Both the position numbers and the translations under genes were made by a program. A model generated the notes under the pieces. That model was not told where the DNA came from, did no database searches, and saw only the letters and a list, made by a program, of their open reading frames with translations. A stretch of 64,000 bases of DNA, taken from NCBI GenBank assembly GCA_016800925.1, contig JABCPU010000330.1, positions 1 to 64,000 of the forward strand, read 5' to 3'. This DNA comes from Suillus spraguei (taxonomy: Eukaryota > Basidiomycota > Agaricomycetes > Boletales > Suillaceae). Below are positions 41,197-55,287 of this stretch, piece after piece; the first letter of the stretch is position 1; the number at the start of each line of letters is the position of its first letter.

Positions 41197-42502
41197 CTAA
41201 GCTATACTATAACTACAATAATGTCCTTTGGGTGTATTAGGTAAGAATGTTAGTGATGCGTCATTTTGTTTGTATATACCGTGCAAAGACTCCATGGGAT
41301 ATTGCTGCGAGTTTCTGCGTTCTATCTCACTTGTTCCTCTAAGGACAGTTGAAATATAATATTGTCTGTGTTGACTGCTTGCAATGCGAATGAACACCAT
41401 GTAGAAGGCAATCGAGATGATCGGAACGTTCTAGTTGATCTAAGCTCAGTAATATGGATAACAGGTGTTGACAACGGAATTACCAAGTCTGCCATAACAT
41501 ACAGTCCATTGTTCGAGAGGACGAAACATATTATTGAGGAGCAGAGCGCCGCAGAATACAAAACAGCAGCATCCACAAGCACACGCAATAAAGGCAATTT
41601 CCCCTTCGATGCGCGGATTTCGGAGACCTGGCGTTCGTTGATCCAAATGCGATAAGTCAACAACCCTACGCACATCAAGGTTAATATGAAACCTCAACAA
41701 CTGCTTACGACAGAGCGTACTTACCTGAACTGAGCAAATTTGTTACAAGTGTCAAAATCATGAACGTCGCAACAAAATGCCCATTCTGGTTGGTAAAAAT
41801 ATTGCCACTCGACGCGTGTGCAAAGTTGTAGACCCCAAAAGCACCAAACACTTCCAGACAATGTCAGGGCAGCAACTTCCAAAGTATGACCACTACGAAC
41901 CTACAATACCACACCACATGATGCAAGGCATAACGATGATCCACACAGATTGCCACACAATGTAACAACGATAAATCTTGTGAGAGAAGAGGGATTCCCA
42001 TGAGCTGCAGATTTCAAGCTTGCAAATTAAAATTTGAACCCACCACTAACCCATCGCCAAGCAGGGTTTGTAAGATGATTAGCACATTCTTAACCACAAA
42101 CGTTCCTTCGGAAAGATCTTCAAAGAACGCTGCTGGATCACTTTGGGACGTGCCACGATGATTCACTAGTCCATCTTCAACACGGATGATACCTGCAGTT
42201 ATATGCTTAGGAAGCTTCAGCGGATATCACTGGATGCAAGCGGCGAGACGCTAACTGCGGTACTCAGCAATAACAGTAGGGTAGCAACTGCAAGAGTTGG
42301 CCGATTGATGTCGCGTATGGATCGCTTGTAGGTGATTATCCAGATTGTACCTAAAACATGAGGACTGAAAAGCCTGAAGAATGTTGACTTGGTAAGCACA
42401 GGACGAGCAAACTCATTGTGATACTCACCATATAAAATGGCCTCTAGCGTCAATGACATGACAGCAGCAGTATCCAGCGGGATGCCTGGTGAAGTCTGAG
42501 TC
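41197..42502 (-). CDS. 7-TM membrane protein of the agaricomycete hypothetical family
   Basis: Start ATG at 42502 gives 'MTQTSPGIPLDTAAVMS'. Predicted exons carry hydrophobic stretches 'FLGTIWIITY', 'PTLAVATLLLLLSTA', 'NVLIILQTLLGDGLVV', 'YIVWQSVWIIVMPCIM', 'FVATFMILTLVTNLL', then 'TYRIWINERQVSEIRASKGK', 'VLVDAAVLYSAALCSSIICF' and 'FYMVFIRIAS'. This matches a family of plasma-membrane-like proteins with about seven helices that is much expanded in mushroom-forming fungi; biochemical function is unknown. I see no stop or frameshift once introns are removed, so unlike most neighbours it could be functional. Exon borders are approximate. Confidence 0.7.
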
Positions 42503-43051
42503 ATGATGAAAATGACGCCGATGAATGTATGACTCTGTGGGCATTGGCTAAGCTTCGCTATCGTTATATACAAGAAATATTCGGCTTAGCTCGGGTGTCA
42601 GTCACCGAAGCGTGGATCAGCTAATTGCATCGATATACCCTGCAGGGCCAGGCATCCCCGGAATACTGAAAAATATAAGTTACTTGAAACACCATGCAAC
42701 ACATCCTCACCCACTCAGCACGGATTGACCTTTTGTTTAATAGTTGAACTTGGCGCATTGCCTTCATGGTGGCCTCTGAACGCGCAACATGATGGGATCA
42801 TAGCTAAGAAAGTCACTTGGGCAGAACTCCGAATAATAGGCTTCGATCGGTTAGTAAAGTTGTGGTCATGCAGACATGTACTAACTTATGTAAACTTAGG
42901 TAAGTAATTTACATATGACGGTGCACGCTGTGATGTTGCTTCTACCCGGAAAATTTAGATCAACTGCGAGAGTATCAGGATCATATATATTAAACGTGCA
43001 CTCTGAGAAGATTGGACTCAGGATATGTCGGACATGATTGGCCTTAGATGA

Positions 43052-43430
43052 TCACTTGGGTTTGAACCCAAGCACCAAGCTACATTGTGAAGGGACAGGA
43101 CAGAGAAGATAGTTAGTGCATGTACTATTTATCACTGTAGTAGAACCACGACAGATACTATTGTAACTGTCATGCAATGTAGGATGCCAAAAAGGAACAA
43201 CGATGCTACAGATAACCAGAGCTCTCAAACCCATCAGGAGATATGGTAATGGAGACATTGCATTGATCGATAACAACAGATATGCCATCGAAAGCAACAT
43301 AGCCAGCAAAGGGCAAGACATGAAGAATGATGTTTTTGGAGACAGGTTAAGAGCCAGAAATGATCGCAGTGGTATTGAGGGTCATAAAGAGCATCACAAT
43401 AGTCAAGATAAACAGATATATCATGAGGAA
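43052..43430 (-). pseudogene. Hydrophobic exon fragment, unassigned
   Basis: The minus strand encodes hydrophobic runs ('LLAMLLSMAYLLLSI', 'LLMGLRALVICSIVV') and upstream 'LFILTIVMLFMTL'. It could be part of a second 7-TM gene, but exons cannot be joined confidently. A perfect 18-bp palindrome CTTGGGTTTGAACCCAAG lies at 43057-43074. Confidence 0.25.
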
Positions 43431-45357
43431 CTAGTTCAGGAGGTCAGGTTGAGGTAGGTGCGACTGACTCACCTCGTCATCACCAAGGCGGGTGCGAGTG
43501 TTCTGAGCCTTGGCACGCGCGCTTTTGACGAACTTGGAGAGGAAGAATATGCCGAGCGGGAAGACAGTAGCAAGAATGGCAAAGACAGTGCTGGAGACCG
43601 CATTCTGGGAGCCAATGTGGAGCCACTCATCCTGAAGACCCGCAGCGGCCCATTGCTTCTGGCTGATAATGGCGTAGTTCTGTAACAGTGATATTAAGAA
43701 GGGCAAATTCAAAAACTAGTGTGGGTGCATACCTCGATCCTGTAGATGAATTCCGTTGCAGCAATATCATACTTGTGACCGAAAGCGTGATAGGTCTCGA
43801 AGGGGCCGTTAGTGCCGTTCTTGAACTTGATCCTGATGAAGTCACGGTCTTCAGGGGGAGGTCCGCGACAGAGCTCGAAGGCAAGAGCAGAGGCATAGTT
43901 CGCTGTAGTCCTTGTATTAATCGGCTGAATGCATTAAAGTGAGATCATACGCACGGAAAGCAGCAAGCTCAGGGTTCTCCTTGGTCATCTCAAGCATGTG
44001 GAACAGGGAGATAAAAGGCTGGTAGGAGGTCTTGATGAGGAGGAACTGCAGAGGGTCACCGTTGAATGCAATCCGCTGGAGGGAGCCCAGGACCGTGTGG
44101 AGGATCGTGCGGCCAGCCACTGAACAACCATAAGATTAGTAGTGAAAAGCGTACATAAATCGAAATCGGCTCACAGTTACCAATGCCACCAACATCAGTG
44201 TCCGAAAAGATGGCGTTCTCGTGAAAGATAGCAAATCCGCGAGCCTGTTCAACCAACGTGGGAGGAAGACGGTGAGCGTATGTCTTGTTGTGGGAGACCC
44301 CAGTCGAGATGTAGTCAAAAAATCTGGAAGAAGTTCAGCCCGGCATCGGTGATCTAAGTTAGATGATGACGCACATTCCACTAAATCAGAGATAATCAGC
44401 ATTTGTATCAAAGAATGAAAGATAGGACCTACAGCATTAACAAGAGTAGTAGGGTGGCCGAAACCGTAGTCCCTGACAGCACCGAAGAAAGGACCGGCAG
44501 CCTTTTCGACCTCTCTGAATCAGAAGACGAGTAAACGTCGGCGATATGTTGTTCGAAAGCCTGCAGGTCATGGTGAGATGGCAGTTCCCAGCTTTGAACT
44601 TTTGTATTGCTTACCGGGCAGTCAATCCATGGCTCAAGGGACTTGTCGTTACCGGGATCGATAGTCTCGATGGCAACATACTGGTAACCACCAAGGGGAG
44701 CAACGACAGTGGTCTCGTTGGCAAGGACAATCCTGTTGGCAGGGTTGGGAGGGAAAAGACGCTGGAGGAGGGCGATAGCAGAGTCAAATATCACGGGACC
44801 CTCACCGCAGCTTTTGCATGGACGTGGACCTCATGAGCGTCCACTAGGTCGGTTTTCATGTTCGCAATGAATGAAGGAGAAGATGCGGACATGTATGTCG
44901 AGCGAAGGAAGGACCCGAGCTGGTGGGACTGGGCCTGTAGTACGGGTTGCTTCAGCTACAGAAGTTACAAGCCGTATACCAGTGACTTACAGCACCGAGG
45001 GCAGTGCTTTCGGTATAGGAACTCTCATAGGTGATGGGGTCCTGGTAGTACTCTGTGCGGTCACCATTATGGGCGATGACGAGAACACCAAGAACGTCAG
45101 TGTTCGGAAAGCACTCGGGGAGCGCAGCATGGGAGCTTCACAATAAAGGGCCTGCAGCAAAATGAGCCATAACGATGCTGCAACATATATATCAAAGGTA
45201 CGGAAATCACACATACATCTAAACAGCGCCATCGAAGAACACCGAATAATGCAAGATCTCTTGGGGTACTGAGAGGAGGTAGGAAGATGATCAGGAAGAG
45301 AACTACGATAGACAGCCGGAAATGTACGGTTCCAACAGTAGATGTTCGATTCAACAT
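43431..45357 (-). CDS. Histidine acid phosphatase family protein, membrane-anchored
   Basis: Exons read 'CFPNTDVLGVLVIAHNGDRT', 'EYYQDPITYESSYTEST', 'VIFDSAIALLQRLFPPNP', 'VVAPLGGYQYVAIETIDPG', 'TLVEQARGFAIFHENAIFSD', 'AGRTILHTVLGSLQRIAFNG', 'FISLFHMLEMTKENPELA' and a last exon 'NYAIISQKQWAAAGLQDEW'. It ends with a hydrophobic helix 'VFAILATVFPLGIFFL' and a basic tail, which suggests a type I membrane anchor. The region before 44794 may supply a signal sequence ('SIVVLFLIIFLPPL', start near 45357). The family's N-terminal RHGxR motif reads 'AHNGDR' here, so the histidine is displaced and catalysis is doubtful. Otherwise the gene appears intact. Splice sites were not all resolved. Confidence 0.62.
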
Positions 45358-45469
45358 TTGTTGCAAATAAGAACCTTGATCTCGGGACAGCAAGTTGTCA
45401 AGGTCAAGTTGCAGCCAAACAATGATGTAAGCCACCAAATGTGGATCGCTAACTAACTGGCACACTCAA

Positions 45470-47425
<1,956 letters not shown>

Positions 47426-47665
47426 CAGACTCGAGCGTGAAGGTGAAGCACATTTCGGCCTGCCTGAAATTCCCAAGCACCCCATCATCTCGAGCCTCGT
47501 CAACTATGTCAACGCACTGCTCTCTAAGGACAGCCAGACTGAGGAGTACGACCCCATTGTTCCCCTACAGCTGACTGGAAACAAAACACCGATCTTCTTC
47601 ATGCACCCTGGTGTCGGAGAGGTTCTCATTTTTGTCAACCTCGCCAAATACTATATCATATGTCT
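47426..47665 (+). pseudogene. Thioesterase-domain fragment, NRPS-like (atromentin-type) synthetase
   Basis: The frame reads '[20 protein letters not shown]', '[20 protein letters not shown]' and '[16 protein letters not shown]', the start of an alpha/beta-hydrolase thioesterase domain like those ending basidiomycete NRPS-like quinone synthetases. The nucleophile serine motif would come later and is absent, because the fragment is cut at the 55-bp repeat. The assignment to the atromentin type is tentative. Confidence 0.5.
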
Positions 47666-47705
47666 CACCTGTCTACAGGCCTCTACGTGACCCATGACAA
47701 AGTTA
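47651..47705 (+). repeat. 55-bp dispersed repeat, copy 1
   Basis: CTATATCATATGTCTCACCT through GTCTACAGGCCTCTACGTGA and CCCATGACAAAGTTAG recurs at 55288-55344 with three or four substitutions. Both copies truncate a gene (a thioesterase here and an aspartic protease there). Confidence 0.8.
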
Positions 47706-47739
47706 GGGCACTGAGGCTGGCGTACCAGCAATAACCCCC

Positions 47740-48238
47740 GCCAACATCGACTCCAACATAGTAAGCGCCTTGCTCCCCTGCCTCGAATTCAGAATGATCC
47801 CTCGGGAACGTTCATAGAAATAATAATACACCCTGCCAACGTCCTAAGTGTGAGTGGAACACAGTGCGGGGTGCTCGGGAAGCTTTACCCATTTGTGACA
47901 GCTATGCCAAGTAAACTTGGGCTCAAACCGCTATAAAGGCCCGCAATGCCCTCGCGCTTGACAATCTCGAGGAGATGTTGAGCTAGGCTCTGTCAACACG
48001 CGTGAGCATTAGGCACAAGAAAATAAAATATTACACCTCGAGTTGTAGTCACCTTGGAATCATTCTACACGTCGACTGCGGCACACGTCGATAGGGCTGC
48101 GGGTATGAAGGACCACTTAAATTTGCACTCACACATAATAGGATACTACGTACTATGTTGCGGACATGACAATGATGCCACCGGCAGCGCCTGCGAGTGA
48201 ATGAATGGCAGAGTCACTTACCATGATGTACGAGACTA
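47740..48238 (-). pseudogene. Mitochondrial-carrier-family protein, partial (peroxisomal ANT1/PMP47-like)
   Basis: The minus strand reads 'VSDSAIHSLAGAAGGI' with 'MSAT', then after introns 'AQHLLEIVKREGIAGLYSGL' and 'SPSLLGIAVTNG', and 'VYYYFYERSRGIIL'. These are the first carrier repeat features of peroxisomal adenine-nucleotide-type carriers. A stop occurs in the 'STCAAVDV*N' exon, and only about one third of a six-helix carrier is present. The fragment ends near 47740. Confidence 0.68.
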
Positions 48239-48348
48239 TGGTACGTGTGTCTGAGGGCAAAGAAAGATCAGAACAGGATAGTTTTCCGTATTCGTATTCT
48301 GGGTGACAGTGGTAGAAATCTGATGAAAGGAGCTTGGCGCCCGTGTCA

Positions 48349-48365
48349 TTTTTTTTTTTTTTTTT
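48349..48365. repeat. Poly(T) tract, 17 bases
   Basis: This is an uninterrupted T run. It could be the tail of a reverse-transcribed insertion on the minus strand, but no matching element body was recognised. Confidence 0.6.
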
Positions 48366-48750
48366 ATCAGCGGCTTTGCAATTTGGAACACGAAAGGCTT
48401 TAGATGCACGGAGGGTGTCAAAGAGGAGGTACGGTGAAGTGTCATTAAGGTTGGCACCCTTATATTGTCATATAATTGTTCTCAACTTGTATATATAAGC
48501 CTAGTCTACAACATATATAAGCAATGATATATTGTACCAATGATGATCGTGCTATGGTTTAACTTACAATGTATCAAAACAACGCAATATGCGAGTCTTC
48601 TACAATGGACGCCTACTGATGTAATAAAATACAACATCTACTTCAATTGAGTTTGATGTATAGACATGTCGACGAACAGTATGTAGCGATTAGTCACCTA
48701 AATACACGTATGGTCATTGCTTCTGGTTCTGCCATGCTGGGCATCGGGCC

Positions 48751-49590
48751 TTACTTGTCGACCTTGAACGTATCATCCTGCATCTGTCTAAGCAACTGCT
48801 GCATCTCCTCGACATCCTTCTTAAAGCCATTAGAGCTGCCGCTAGAATCCTGCCTTGTGGAAAATGAGTCGCCAATAGTTGCTTTACTGTCATCCAGTAT
48901 GAGCCATTTGTCCAACTGCTTGGGATTTGAGGCGGTAGTGCGTACGGACGATGTCGCCAAAGGGTTCTTGAGATTACCGAGCATCTGCAACATCAAAGGT
49001 AAGGAATGACAGACATAGTTCTTACCGCAGTCTTGACAACCATCCTCCAGACATTGAAAGAGTCTAACAAAAAGTCAGGAAAAGTGATTATCATTGAATT
49101 CAGCCACTCACATTGCCTCGACTGGGGAGTACCACCATCGTTCGCCCATCCAGGCTCGTTAAGATAAGGTTCCTCGCAAGGGATCATGGACTGAATGGAT
49201 ATAAGGACCTGCAAGGTGTGAGCACAAATACCGAGAGACAGCAGAGGAGCGCAAACTTGTAGCAGTGTTGATTTTCCAGAGACCCACCCTGGTCCGGACC
49301 ATGTACCGAGAAGAGATAGGCAGACTTTGCCATCCTGAAATACGATGAGAATGTGATCACTTCGTGGATCTCAGCACTCACTGCATAGAGATTAAGATTG
49401 AACCGATACTTTCCACCATTGGTCTATCAAGGAATCTCAGCTATATAGACAAGGCAATCACTCACCGTCATGAATTTGACGCTTGGAGGAGCTTGGTTAT
49501 AATTCGGTCCAAGGAAGATATCAAACAAGAAACTGCAGGATCTCTGAGCACGAGAAATGTGTTTTCTGAGTTACTCACCAGCCATCTTGA
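48751..49590 (-). pseudogene. Ubiquitin-conjugating enzyme E2, UBE2O/BIRC6-like, 5'-truncated
   Basis: Exons read 'FDIFLGPNYNQAPPSVKFMT', 'NGGKYRFNLNLYA', '[20 protein letters not shown]' (with the active-site Cys), '[20 protein letters not shown]' and 'MLGNLKNPLATSSVRTTA', then a C-terminal tail 'GFKKDVEEMQQLLRQMQDD'. This is the large-E2 catalytic core known from UBE2O and BIRC6. Introns have good borders, for example GTGAGTGCTGAG...TTTCAG. The N-terminal helix and the start codon are missing beyond about 49590, and a spacer after 'GTPQSRQ' contains extra sequence, so I treat it as a fragment even though the active site is intact. Confidence 0.75.
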
Positions 49591-49599
49591 TACCTAGAA

Positions 49600-50345
49600 A
49601 ACGAGAGTGAGAGAAGCTCAAGAAAGCGAGACATCAGGGACGTCTTGGATAACTGTCGGACTTTGAACTAAACCGTCTTGCATGCCACTGTTATGGTAAT
49701 GAATAACGTAACTCCCAGTGAACGTCAATGCAAACAACAGGCCATTACATCGCACCTGGCACTAGCAATAGTACAGGCTTCTCTTTGAACAAGGCTTCTG
49801 CTAGATGTTCTGAAAGTCGAAGAGAAGAATTTATCAGTGAAATATCCACTGCAAAAGATGTCAATCAGGTCATTAAGGCCCTCGAGGAACTTCGAGAGCA
49901 TATATATGAGAAGTACTCTGATTGCTGTTACTGCTTTTTGATGTCTAATCATTTCTGTGTCGCTAAGGTCATCATTAAGAACATCAAGGATCCCGTGCGG
50001 TGCTCAATGGTGCAGAGAAGGTGAATGACAAGCAAACAGAGCATGTGTCAGGTACTGGTATTCGTTTGACGAAGAAAACAATACATATTCACTATAGTGA
50101 TCGGTAGTGACGCATGCGCACTAAGTCTCCTGACTTCTACTTCTGATCACTTTCTCATTGACTGACTACTCATTGCCTGATGTGTGGTATTTCTATTTGC
50201 CATGGCATGTACCAGTGCTTGGGTATGATGATTTCTGCATGACTTGTCTTGTCTCTTTCGACTCTTGAGGTTTCTCATTTCTTTTTATGGGTAGTCACTA
50301 GTAGTCTGTACCTACAGCTATATAGCGATCTCAATTTTCATGAGT
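49600..50345. other. No supported gene
   Basis: An open plus-strand frame at 49725-50024 is polar ('FISEISTAKDVNQVIKALEE') but has no recognisable domain and no convincing introns. No repeats were found. Confidence 0.3.
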
Positions 50346-50390
50346 CTATCAACTAGATCTTCACGCCTGCGCACCTAGTCAACAGCTGTA
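50346..50390. repeat. MITE-like terminus replacing the right end of XRN1 element copy 2
   Basis: CTATCAACTAGATCTTCACG matches the terminus of the MITE-like element at 24284-24619. It begins where homology with XRN1 element copy 1 stops (at the GTGGAACGCT joint), so the original TIR-A end has been replaced here. Confidence 0.6.
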
Positions 50391-53300
50391 GAAGCGTTCC
50401 ACTTACCTGTCCCCAGGACATAAATGACACATCCCACACAACACCCATCGACTTTGTATTCAACCCAACGACAACACCCTTTGCAGACAACGGAACTCCA
50501 CCTGAATCTTGAACCATAGTAACCGTGTCTCTCAAGGCAAAGCGCTGGTTCTGGAGTCGATAGATAGCGTGCGATAGTGTTAGAACTGCGTGACGAGGGA
50601 TATTCTTCACAATGGCTTGCTTGATTGCAGCTTTGGACCTGTTCTTATTGATGTCATTGGCAACCTGTTCAATTTCTTTGACAGTGCTCTAAAGACAGTT
50701 TTGAATGAAACGTGACTCGGGATAAACGGCGATTCTATACCTTCGCTAGACTGTCCGAGAATAGGGAAACTGGCTCAAGATCTCGGACTCTCTTCGATTT
50801 GAACCACGACCTTACTTCCTTGACCCCAGCATCAGCGTGAGAGTCAAAGATGTCCGAAGCGCGAGCCATATCTATCATCCTGGAGATGAGATCAAGGAAT
50901 TGTCGGGCAAATCCAACAGCTTACCGTCGCCCCCTTGGTCCAGACAGGACCAACCTTATATTCACGAATGAGGTCAACTGCCTTCTCGCTAAACTCCCAA
51001 TAACGACCAGCCTTCCGTGAGTAGTCAATAACTTTCAAGCCTTTGGCCTCGAACTTGATGCTCAGTCCGAGATTGTTCTTTTGATGATCGGAGGTGAGAA
51101 CCATGAAACTTGACGTGATTTTGGAGAGCACTCTGGGTAACATTCCGATTGTGGAAGCTGCTTTGAACGATGGCAAGTAGTGCTGTGAAACACGACTATC
51201 AACAATAATCTTGAACTTGTTATTCTCCGTTTTATCTGAAAGGAAGAACTACGAGATCATTTAGAAAGATAAATTGTGGTAGGGCATTGTGACATACTGC
51301 CAGAACAACAGACAAAGCGCTGTCAGTAGTTGAAGACACCTGGGCAGCCATACCATACGCGTGTTCGCCAAGGAAGAAAATGTTCGTTCCGTCAGGAAAT
51401 TCCTCCGACAGAGGTGGAGCATCCTTCTCGAGGAACCTGGGATCTTCGGATGCAACTTCTGAAATGACCATCTGGACGGCTTGTTCGAGTTCTTTTTCGG
51501 GTCCTTCGTAGTCTTTAACCAATGCGCCTGATTCTAAGCGTTTCAAACCTGCACGAATGTGTAACGAGCGGACGTCCATAAAGTACCATCACGCACCTTT
51601 TAGCGGACGGACGTGCACCAGGACATCGACGACCAGTGATCACTCCACATCTCTTCGAATATAGCGTCTCAGTCCGCTCAGCTTTTCCCTTCCAATGGCT
51701 CAAGCTCTGGTGGGAATGCGGATTGGAAACAACCTTCGCCAGAGTACCGGGCACGAGTACCAACTTCTCGTACTTGAACAATGAATCGGACACGGCCGTG
51801 ACCAGCCCTTCTTGCAAGAAAGGCCAACCGATGAAAGTGCATTTGCCAACCATTTCCTGGGCGATATCCTCTACCTTGCGGTTTTCGTGAGGATTTTGTA
51901 TGTGAACTGCCATCGACTTGTTGCGGCTTTCGGAACCGTGTACATTGACACCGTGAAGGCCTAGTTGTGCTGTGTGGGGTAATGTACCCACAAAGGGAAT
52001 CCAGCGAGGGCTTTTGCACCGAGGCATACACCTTCGCATAGTCCAGGGACGAGATGGAGTCCATCAAGAGTTGGTAGGTCGAAGGATTCCATCTTACATG
52101 TGCAACGGTATATAGGAGGGAAGAAATCCGGTAACGATGAAGGATAGACTGTGGACTCTCCAGGACTGAAGATAAATTTGGTACTGGTTCCAAACACATT
52201 GCGGCGGCGTTCCTCTGGGGTCAACCTATGTTCTCGAGCTGCACACATGGGACGATGACGAACTACAACCAAAAAGCGGAATTTGCTACTCACATTTCAT
52301 TGCTCGTAACAGCCGCTGCTCATCAATAAAGGGAATCTTAACGATTGCTTCCCATTCTTGCTTCTTTCCATTTAAGTCTTGCTCAAATTCAAGAGGGTAA
52401 AAGTCCAATATCGGTGAATTTGGATCATGCATTAGGTCCTATGGTTGATTAGTCTAATGCATGACACAGGCCACTGAACATACTTGATAGGCTATCGGAA
52501 TATGCTCCATGCTTGCGGACGGGAGGACGCCCATCAGTTGTTCGAAAGGACGGAAAGGTTTACCCAGCTCGAACATGAACGACTTGTCACCAAGGTCACG
52601 TAAATCTTGAAGAAAATGTGAACATAGCACAATGAGGACAGGGAATGTAAAAAGTACCAGATATCCGCGGGGCGTGATGGTAATTGTAAAACCAGCCCCA
52701 GGAGGCGATCCCACTGTAATAGTAGTGCATAACCCATTGTAGACCCTCTGCGTAGCGGTATATCAAGTCGTCCATCTCTTTAGGGTCATCATAGGTGATT
52801 CCAAGTTTCTCCTGTCGAGCAACCGGTTGGTCTGACGAACGGTATACAAGGCGGGGACGCACCTTGTAATATCCTCTCTTCCATTCGGACATTTTGTCGT
52901 TGATGGATTGTTCATGTCGTGCGTCAAAACCCCCACCTTCTTCATCATCCACCACAGGGGCCTTGTCGAATTTCTTTGACACTCGATCTACTGCAGCCCT
53001 ACCTTCATCATCATCTTCCTCCACATCTTCCTACTCGCCCTCACTATTCCTGTCTCCGTTAGCCTGCTCTGGATCAGTTTCTGCCAAGGGTTCGTCCAAA
53101 AATCCTGGGAGCCGCCATGTGACAAGATTTTGATCCTCTTCATCGTACTCATCCCATGTAACCGACAGATGCAACTCCTCCGCCAGGGTGCTGATGAACT
53201 TCCGTTCCCGAGCGGGAAACGTATTAGGCATTGTCAGGGCTGCAGTACGGTGCTGTGAGGGTTTCCTGGGGTTTTGCAATACAAACTGCTGTACTTGATC

Positions 53301-53450
53301 AAAAATGTCTCGTTGAGGGCGCGTAAGAACTAACATGGACTAATTGTTAGTTGTTGACCAGAAGAATGGAAAACTGTACCAAGCTTAGCACGCTTGCGCG
53401 CAAGTTCCATTTCTTCTACGTGTTTGCTCCGCTTTCCTTTGAACCAATTC
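50391..53450 (-). pseudogene. XRN1: XRN1 captured fragment, copy 2
   Basis: The same exons and introns as copy 1 are present. The copies share the TAG after 'GDRNSEGE' (about 53031), which shows descent from one captured fragment. Copy 2 keeps an unshifted 'VHGSESRNKSMAVHI' and 'VLTSDHQKNN' where copy 1 has small indels, so copy 2 is closer to the captured ancestor in these places. It lacks the 'GTTLGDK' region near the 3' end. It begins at 'SKHVEEMELA' (about 53420). No active nuclease can be made, because the catalytic N-terminal domain is absent. Confidence 0.88.
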
Positions 53451-53514
53451 GAGTCCACATATTCTAGAGGTGTGGTCTTTCATCCGCGCCCCCGCAGGCA
53501 TCCTAATATAATAT
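50391..53514 (-). mobile_element. TIR-A element, copy 2 (inverted), carrying an XRN1 fragment
   Basis: It aligns with copy 1 along its whole length in the opposite orientation. The left TIR-A, at 53463-53514 on the plus strand, is recognisable but more decayed (CTTTCATCCGCGCC, CATCCTAATATAATAT). The right TIR is missing. Cargo borders correspond to copy 1, apart from an 11-12-bp deletion near the 3' end. Confidence 0.8.
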
Positions 53515-53624
53515 AGTGCCGCCTCCACAGGAATAACACCTCCATAGCTTATTCGAGAAGAATCCATACAAATCCGTATACTGCTTCGCATCTGAAAACC
53601 GATCCTTTGTATGCTTTGGCAATG

Positions 53625-55147
53625 TCATAACAGTGGGTCGGTGGTGGCAGAAGTGAACTGGGTTAAAGCAAACCCGACGAGGGAGCTGGAGCCATCGAAT
53701 ACAGTGTAGAAGTGCTGGATAAATGTGTAGCCAAGAATAAAGTCAAACCCTCGGCCAGAGCGCCCGCCAATGTCTCGAACGATGAGATATATGGCACCGA
53801 CAACAGCATGGGGAATCTCGGTGTTGAGAGAACGAGGCCAGATTTGGGCACCAGGGGTGCGACTGAACATTGTCTATGCAAGATGGTGAACAAGGGATGG
53901 AAGGTCTGACAGAATTGACATACATAGCCAATATGGAAGTCCAAGTTCTGTAGGGTATTGTACCGGTTGGGGGGAATACGGAGAAGATCAGTCGTCTGAT
54001 CCTAAGTAGCGCTGGTTGCAGCCTGGTACTTCTCAAAGGCATCTATCGAACACTGATTAGACCATTATTACTCGCTGCACTCTAAATACACACCGGAGGC
54101 AAGGTGAAGAAGGGTGGTGCCGGGATCGACGATACCAGCAGTGAAGCCCAAAATTGTCGTCTGGCCGTAGGTGATCTTCTGATTGATACGGTATACCCCA
54201 ATAGCGCGATGAGGCTGGCATAGCGGTGATAGGACTGGAACAAAACAACTTCTATCAGTCTGAATTGATCTAGGAACTGGGGTAGCTTACGTGTATGCGA
54301 CGTTACCAACGTACTTGGTAGAGTCAGTTCCAAAGGTGAGCTCTCCGAATTGGCCGTCTGGTTCCCTAGCGACGGGCTGGCAAAAGACACCGACAACCTG
54401 CCGACCAATCTTGCCTTGCAGATACAGGTAGTCAGTAAAACTCGGGATCGTGGCACCCCGGTCATTCTTGATATTTCTGTGCGGCAAGTCTTCGGGGCCG
54501 ATGCCAGGGATACCATCTTCACCTCCACAGAAGCCCAACAAAGTAGAAGCAACACCGAGTTGGAACCAGGTGACGGCGAGCCCACCGAGAGTGACAGTAT
54601 CGTAGAAGATAGGTCCTATAGATGATCGTAGGTATTCAAATTTTCAACTTATGATATTGTTGTATGTCATACCAGAGAAGGAGCACTGGGTGCCAGTACT
54701 CTGATCGCCATAGTTTGTCTTTATACGGCGTCCAGACATGACGCTGGTGTCGGTTCTCTTGTATGTAGTGGAGGCGCCAAACCATGTGATTGGGCTACCA
54801 GTGTTAACAACCAACTTGTCTTCAAAAATGCATTAGCAGACGCATGTTTTCTCAGTGTTGAACTGACAGGTTGTGGGGGGTTCGCCAATGCTAACTTGTA
54901 CCTGGTAATCGAGAAAGGTGGTTGTGGTTTTCACAAGAATGCTATCAGCACGTCGGCCATGCGTGCCGTAGTCCCTAAAAGCCGCTAAATGAGCTTTATC
55001 GTGCTACAAGAAGTCGATAGTACCATTGGAGAGGTTTAGCCTCCTGGCAAGGGGGAGGGTGATGAGTGAATCGCGTACATCAACAACGGACGATCTCGTG
55101 ATTGACAAAGCAAGTAAAACTGTCAGCAAGGATGCAGCGAGGAACAT
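53625..55147 (-). pseudogene. A1-family aspartic protease A, degenerate
   Basis: ATG 55147 opens 'MFLAASLLTVLLALS', a signal peptide, then a propeptide region with an in-frame TAG after 'NLSNGTIDFL'. The mature part has 'YQVQVSIGEPPTTYKLVVN' 'TGSPITWFGA', where the first catalytic motif DTGS reads NTGS. Later exons give 'GLAVTWFQLGVASTLLGFCG', 'QGKIGRQVVGVFCQP', 'GELTFGTDSTKYVGNVAYT', 'GFTAGIVDPGTTLLHLASD' (second motif DPGT), 'SLNTEIPHAV' and 'FDFILGYTFIQHFYTVFDGS', ending at 53625. The family is secreted pepsin-like enzymes. Loss of the first Asp plus the stop imply inactivity. A TATA-like GAGTATATAATGG lies ~45 bp upstream of the ATG. Confidence 0.75.
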
Positions 55148-55287
55148 GGCTTACTGGAAAGTAATATCATACTCAGTAGCCCATGGGCCATTATATACTC
55201 ATGGCACGTATGAAACGTCTCCCCTCGAAAAAGCAATGGTGAGGTAGTTGCGATCCGAGTGCAAAGATTCGACTTTTTGCTTTTGAT

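Noticed and set aside
43057..43074. T-arm of a tRNA gene at the palindrome CTTGGGTTTGAACCCAAG
   Set aside because: No A box, acceptor stem or anticodon arm surrounds it.
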